Origin: Pezizomycotina sp. ARF18
Taxonomy: Eukaryota > Ascomycota
Length of the DNA: 64,000 nucleotides
Assembly: GCA_002224055.1 (NCBI GenBank)
Contig: AZLU01000173.1
Span: 23,852-87,851, forward strand
Reading direction: 5' to 3'
The translations under genes and the position numbers were made by a program. The notes below the pieces were generated by a model that was not told where the DNA came from, made no database searches, and saw only the letters and a list, made by a program, of their open reading frames with translations. Within the stretch, counting starts at the first letter, position 1, and each line of letters opens with the position of its first letter. Below are positions 59,001 through 64,000 of the stretch, piece by piece.

Positions 59001-62000
59001 CAATATCAAGAGCAATACAGAATTCTATTCCGGATTCTTTGTAATCTGTGCGACCGAAACTCCCAAAACCCGGCCGCTCGAGAGTCGAGAGGGGAAGTAG
59101 TGGCCTACTCGGGACTTACGTGCTAAACCTTTTTTGCTTTGAGGGTGAGTGCTAGAAGTAGTCCTCCAAATAAAACCTAACGTATAACGCGTGATCATTG
59201 ATTTCAAGCTTTAAAAACAAATATCTAGAATAGAAGTCGCGTCACGAACGGGACATCCGACCTTCGAAGGTTCCCACAATATTAAGGCTTATAACAAATA
59301 CGTGGGCAAGATTGACCCAAATCGCGCGCAACATTCCGGCTTATAGCCTCATGATCTTGATTCCAAAGCGGCGCGATGTTTGTTCTTGTTCCCACCTAGT
59401 TATCCTGAGAGCTGATTTCGAAATGACCCTTCAAAGAAACCCGGATTACACGATGATGCTTCGGCTCGCGAAAACACGTGCTGCAATCAAGAGCGACTCT
59501 TAAATACCGGCCTGCACTACCGAAGTTTTGATTCCAAGAAAATACGTAGTAGTCCTAAAACACGAACTGTGTGGTTATCAAACATAATATCTTCTAAAGT
59601 TCAGACACGTCCGGGACCATGTAAAGAGCAGCCCAGCCGTGCCTGAAAGAACTGCGGCCCAACAGTGGGTACACGATCGTCTCCAGCAGGCGTTTCATCG
59701 GTTGAGAGCCCTAAATGTTTCGGCGACCAGGGACCCTGAGATGCTGGTCATTTTTCTTTTCGTTTCAGGTGGCCGCATCGATATCCCACTATAACTCCGC
59801 CGAACATTGGTGTATTCCTTGTTGTCTTGCCCAGAACTTTGGTCTTAATTTCCGAGAATAGAGCCTCTATTCGGGGGCAAACTCCCAGGGAGAGATTTCA
59901 TATATTGCGATAGTGCGGGCTCTCTAAACCACATAAAGAAATCCATCGGCCGACAAGTGGAACGACCGGAATCGATATCCTTTACTTAATAGTATGGGTC
60001 ATATAGTGTATGTAGGAAGCGGCAAAGTTTCAAAATGCAATGGAGTGTATTCCTTCGTAATTCTATCACGATTTTCAATAAAACTCCATTACTTTTAAAC
60101 ATAAACGAAGCGAAAAGCATGGATTCGGGTATTATGCTTTGACTGGTATCTTGCTATATAATTTCCCCTATACTATGCCAGAGTCCCCCGACCTATCGAA
60201 ATGTGGATCGCAAAAATTCAATCTTCGAAACAATTATCTCTAGCGTTAATCTCGTCCTCGGCGGAGCTATATAATGGTTTACGTTCAGCAATAAATCCTG
60301 CCGCGCGAATTATTTTCATTGTGATATAAATGTATAGCTTTAAATCTCAATAAACGGTAGGTAAACGGCACCGGAAGCCCGCGAAATGAGAACGATAGAA
60401 ACAAATCAAGGTAATACAGCGCCGGCTACTGTAGCGGGCGTTTTGTTTGAAGTCGCAAGAAACTAAGTACGAGACATGGTTTATCCTGAGAGTAGGTAGT
60501 AGACATATTGCTTCCTGTTCTGAGGCCGTTGTCAAATAGCACTTGGTATAGCTCAGCATGGAGTTAGGAACCCTGCTCTTTTCGGTTTTGCTAGCGAAAC
60601 AATGCCTGTCACTATGCAGAACTTGGTTGCCCTAGCAAGGAAACGTTGGCGGAAGGCTGCCGATGTATACATCGTCATAGATCAATATAACTTTGGAGGG
60701 CTTTGCAACTCTGTGCCCTAGGAACACTGTCTTCAGACAATTGTCCTAATAGCTTGTGGAATCGGCCATTTTCCGTGACTATATGCGGGCCACTTGGGTT
60801 GTTATTTCATGTCAATTTGTGGAACGAGAACGATGTGGAAGGCGATTGAATCAAATCTACGTCATAGGAACATGCTACGATAAGCTGGGCTTTTGAGCGC
60901 TGGCCGCTCAGCAGCCGATATGTTTCTAAAGTAAGGAAATTCACAAAGGTGTATAGAAGGCTTGCAAGATCTATGATATAACCTTATGGCTGTAAGAAAT
61001 GATTGCCTGTCAACGTGGCTCTTCGCAATATTTACAGCTTCAAAGAGTATCGCTCATGGATACTTGTGATTGATAATATCTCTTTAAGCCCCTAGCCAGA
61101 AAGGCCATTACGTATACCAATTGTTTCTGACTACTAAGTAATTGGATGTTCCTGTAGGAAACCTTATGTCACATCGTAGGTCTTCGCAAGTTGACCTTCT
61201 CTTGCGGTTCTGGAAATGTCAAGAGAAGAAATCTCTACTAATCAATGAAGCTTGGAAAGATGAAAGAAGCAATGAAGTCCTAGTACGTTTCTTTTTCTCT
61301 AGCTGTAGATGTACCTATCTTGATGGTATTCTAAAACTTCCGCTAAAGCCACTTTTATAATCTCCTGACATATCAAGTGCACGCCGTTGGTTGGGTGACA
61401 AGGCTTGCCTCCAAGAATATCGCATAAAACTTTCTAAACGATCCGGACAAAGGAATGTGAATGTGACACCAGACAATTGTGATGGCAAGGGAGAATCTAT
61501 AAGCCCCTGACTCGCAGGAATTCCCGGTAATCATAACGACGAGTTGGCAGTATAAACGCCACCAAAAGGGCCTAATTGAAATCAAACTATCTTCCGAATA
61601 TGTTGCCTTCAGAGTCTTGTGTTATGAAGATGAGAATTTTCATTTCTGGAAAGCCTTTATCGATTACAAGGCGATCGTAGGGCGAAGACGATATTGCTGT
61701 AAATCCAAAGTTTATTATGACTATCCTGGGATGTATATCCGATATATATGAGCGGAGACGAATCGCGGCAGTATTTTAATTGCAAATATATCGGTTGTTG
61801 ATACCCAAAGAACGCCGAAAATTGCGATTCTATTGAACTCCTGAAAGTAAAAGAAAGTAACGGGGCCGCTCGCTTTCGCGGTCACTTTGAACACGCAGTA
61901 TTTCAAATAAATGGTCATTGCCGAGCAGGATGCGCCAATTTTGCCATGACGGAAAGTTGTTTCTCCATTAGTGGGGAAGCTCCTCGACGCAGCATTGTCA

Positions 62001-63842
62001 CGACACTTGAGGACTGTCTGACTGCAATAATCTCAACATATCGGATAATCTCGTGAGGTTACCAAACTAAATCGAAAGGAGCTCAAAGCAATAAATTGTA
62101 TGACCTGAGACCATGTACTCAGACTCATAATCGTAAATAAAACACTAATGTTTTTTCCGGAATTAAAAGTGCCCATCTTTCTAATGTTCGTCAGTGTTCC
62201 ATGGATCGGATGAATTAAATGTACGTAACGAGGTCTATACTAATTTTCTCGAGTTACAAATCGTTAAGAAGAGCCGAAGGGAAGCTAGGGAAAAACGAAG
62301 TACGTAAATCAAGGTAACTTCCCTTTCACCTAATGATCTCCGCACTTTGGATTTCCCACCTCGTGTTCCGCTATTGAGAGTCAAGAAATCCACTTCGGTT
62401 CGCCTTGGTTGAATCTCCCCCGCCTCGAAAAGCAATGCTAGATTTTCATACCGGTGCTATTTTGTCTTTCCTACTTTTTGCTTTTAAGCTGATGAGCGGT
62501 TTTTAATTTAAAGGCTCACTCTGTACATATAGCAGACGGTGATATTTTTCTTCCTAGTCCCTTTTTCCAATGAAAAGGAATAGAATCCATAATAAAATAA
62601 AATGAAGTGTTTTAGCTAAAAATAAAAAAGGATTTTTAAAACTGCAAAAGCTCGGGTTCTGCAAGGGTTTCCCGAAGGAGGAAGGTGTGATAAACACATC
62701 CGGTCTCTAAACGGTATCTAATCCCATGGTTAGGAGCACCGTTTGCTGCCACGCTGAAACTCAACGACAATAGCCTAGACTTGTCGGCTCTGTGGGTTAA
62801 TCGTGCGTTAACAAGAATGAAACTATTGCCAGCCTCGGCACTAAGCGATAATGGGTTCTTCTCGCAGCATTAGACGAATGTAGTTTCTTCGCGTGAGGCA
62901 GACAAGTTGGTTGACTTCGGCAAGATTTTGTTCCAGAGGGCTGACAATGGTTCATCGAAAGCGAATCCAGTCGAAGATATGATTTTTACAAGCATTCCTG
63001 AGAGCGACAAGCGAATATTGAGAACTCGAAGTGTATTACCCTTACGATTCAAGGAATATACAAGTTTAATATATCAATAACATACGAGGTATAAACAAAC
63101 CGCGGCAGTCGGAAGGACTAACCAGAACTGCGATGAAACGCTGTAGACCAAATTGCGAAAATTTGTGTATAGCGCGAATGCTACAATTGTGTTTTTGCCT
63201 ACTTGCGGCATGAGTTGCCCATGGTCCAATTCTCGGGTCCCATTTGCCCTGTCGTCCAGGGAGGAAGGGAAAATAGATGGAAGCAGAATAGGCACCATAC
63301 TTTTACAGTCTAGGTCTCGTTTATCGACAGAGGATTATGACAGTCATTTGTTGAGTTTCCCCTGGGAAAAAATTGCTAATTACACAAAGATTGAAGTACA
63401 ATAAATATGATATTGCATAAGAGGAAATAATTGAAAATGACATGAAGGGCATACTATATGCTTTGGTGCCCGCGCATAAGGAAATAGCCCGCTTGGCGAG
63501 CTAGGGTGTATGATACAGGTAAAATGCTGCTTATGCAAAACAAAATGGGGCAGGAGTCCAATGACAGCCATATGAAATCGTTGAAAAACAATAGGACCAT
63601 AACCTGGGTTTTCAAATGCAATTAAGGAAAGACTAGAATGTACATAGGTAGAATGCGATTTTAACAAAGAGGGTAATTAGAAGGTATCATAATGGGAAAG
63701 AGCACCGTGAAATTGCTAAACCATGCTAACGAGAACCATCATTAGCATGATGATGTAGGGCTGAGCCCAAGTGCGAGCGAGAGAGATGAAGGTTCTTCGA
63801 AGAGGTGATATGAGTATAGGAGGACCTCTACACTATGATTAA
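56069..63842. other. long gene-poor stretch
   Basis: Nearly 7.8 kb in which frames rarely exceed 90 codons on any strand. None of them (for example 56077-56370 -, 57551-57805 +, 59312-59503 +, 63074-63404 both strands) shows a domain, signal peptide or convincing intron chain. Composition is near 42-45% GC by eye, with no CpA/TpG loss, so this is not RIP-altered repeat. No tandem arrays or inverted repeats stood out. A short rRNA-like segment is listed separately. Confidence 0.45.
62735..62830 (-). other. possible fragment of a mitochondrial-type small-subunit rRNA
   Basis: On the minus strand the words GTCGTTGAG, AGCGTGG, CAGCAAACGG and GGGATTAGATACC occur in the order and nearly the spacing of the 790-loop region of small-subunit rRNA. 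The exception is about 16 extra bases just before GGGATTAG. The flanks do not continue the match clearly. It could be a short nuclear copy of mitochondrial DNA or chance. Confidence 0.25.
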
Positions 63843-63998
63843 TCACATAATGCAGCATCGAGCTCCAGAAAAGAAATTGCCGCCACTACCACCAAAAAAG
63901 CCTCGTTCTCGTAGTTCCCGCTTTTTTAGCTGAGATTCTTCGTCTTCCTCCTCATCTATCTCTTCTATTTCTACGACATTGTTGGCGGGGATTGGCAT
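63843..63998 (-). CDS. acidic small protein ending in a CaaX box (CCIM), possibly partial
   Basis: From ATG 63998 the frame reads MPIPANNVVEIEEIDEEEDE, ESQLKKRELRERGFFGGSGG, NFFSGARCCIM and stops at TGA 63845-63843 (51 codons). The last four residues CCIM fit a CaaX prenylation motif; Met at X favours farnesyl transferase, and the preceding Cys could be palmitoylated. The acidic-to-basic helix and Gly-rich hinge before the motif look like a membrane tether. The ATG is four bases from the window end, so the true start may lie outside, making this the C-terminus of a larger prenylated protein. I do not recognise the family. Confidence 0.5.
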   Translation of the reverse strand: MPIPANNVVEIEEIDEEEDEESQLKKRELRERGFFGGSGGNFFSGARCCIM

Positions 63999-64000
63999 TG

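Noticed and set aside
1-64000. CRISPR array, riboswitch, bacterial operon or prophage features
   Set aside because: No spaced direct repeats. Introns, RIP and a nuclear intron-bearing tRN, with Pol III terminator, show a fungal nuclear sequence.

Overview
The window looks like accessory or heterochromatin-rich DNA from a filamentous ascomycete (Pezizomycotina). The evidence is short 50-150 bp spliceosomal introns (GT...AG), PTH11-type rhodopsin-domain membrane proteins, DUF7029/DUF7223-type and M35-like secreted proteins, an F-box protein, and transposons in which CpA/TpG has almost completely become TpA while CpG survives. That last pattern is the signature of repeat-induced point mutation (RIP).

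Layout. 0-8.7 kb: a PTH11-like remnant, a cupin gene plus a short cupin-like relic, and a tandem pair of related genes of unknown function (5.1-6.2 and 6.8-8.2 kb) that share two intron positions. 8.7-10.8 kb: a minus-strand host gene split by a RIP-mutated Tc1/mariner element with a TA target duplication. 11.7-20.8 kb: several unrecognised genes, a DUF7029/DUF7223-type secreted protein, and an unrecognised secreted protein. 21.3-31.3 kb: a nested transposon, i.e. a hAT element (about 2.7 kb, 8-bp target duplication) carrying a whole 7.3-kb chromodomain Gypsy retrotransposon (305-bp LTRs, 5-bp duplication AGGAG). The hAT itself interrupts a host reading frame. 31.8-43 kb: an F-box protein, an epoxide hydrolase, an M35-like protein with an altered zinc motif, an unrecognised secreted protein and a PTH11-like receptor. 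45.8-52.4 kb: a second PTH11-like receptor, two PI-PLC X-domain proteins and a cysteine-rich small protein. 53.3 kb: an intron-containing tRNA-Val(AAC). 54.5-56.1 kb: an intact five-exon gene for a secreted Thr/Gln/Ala/Val repeat protein, the most distinctive gene here. 56.1-63.8 kb: nearly gene-free. Window end: a short acidic protein ending in a CaaX box.

Two patterns stand out. First, almost every recognisable host gene has its coding signal spread over two or three frames by apparent single-base indels, whereas the five-exon repeat gene and the tRNA are clean. This is either a decayed subregion or uncorrected assembly indels, and sequence alone cannot decide. Second, in all three transposons RIP stops about 100 bp short of each end. 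No operon or pathway logic links the genes. The shared theme is secretion and the cell surface (receptors, secreted lipase-like and protease-like proteins, a repetitive surface protein), as is common in fungal accessory compartments. All intron and frame assignments are read by eye.
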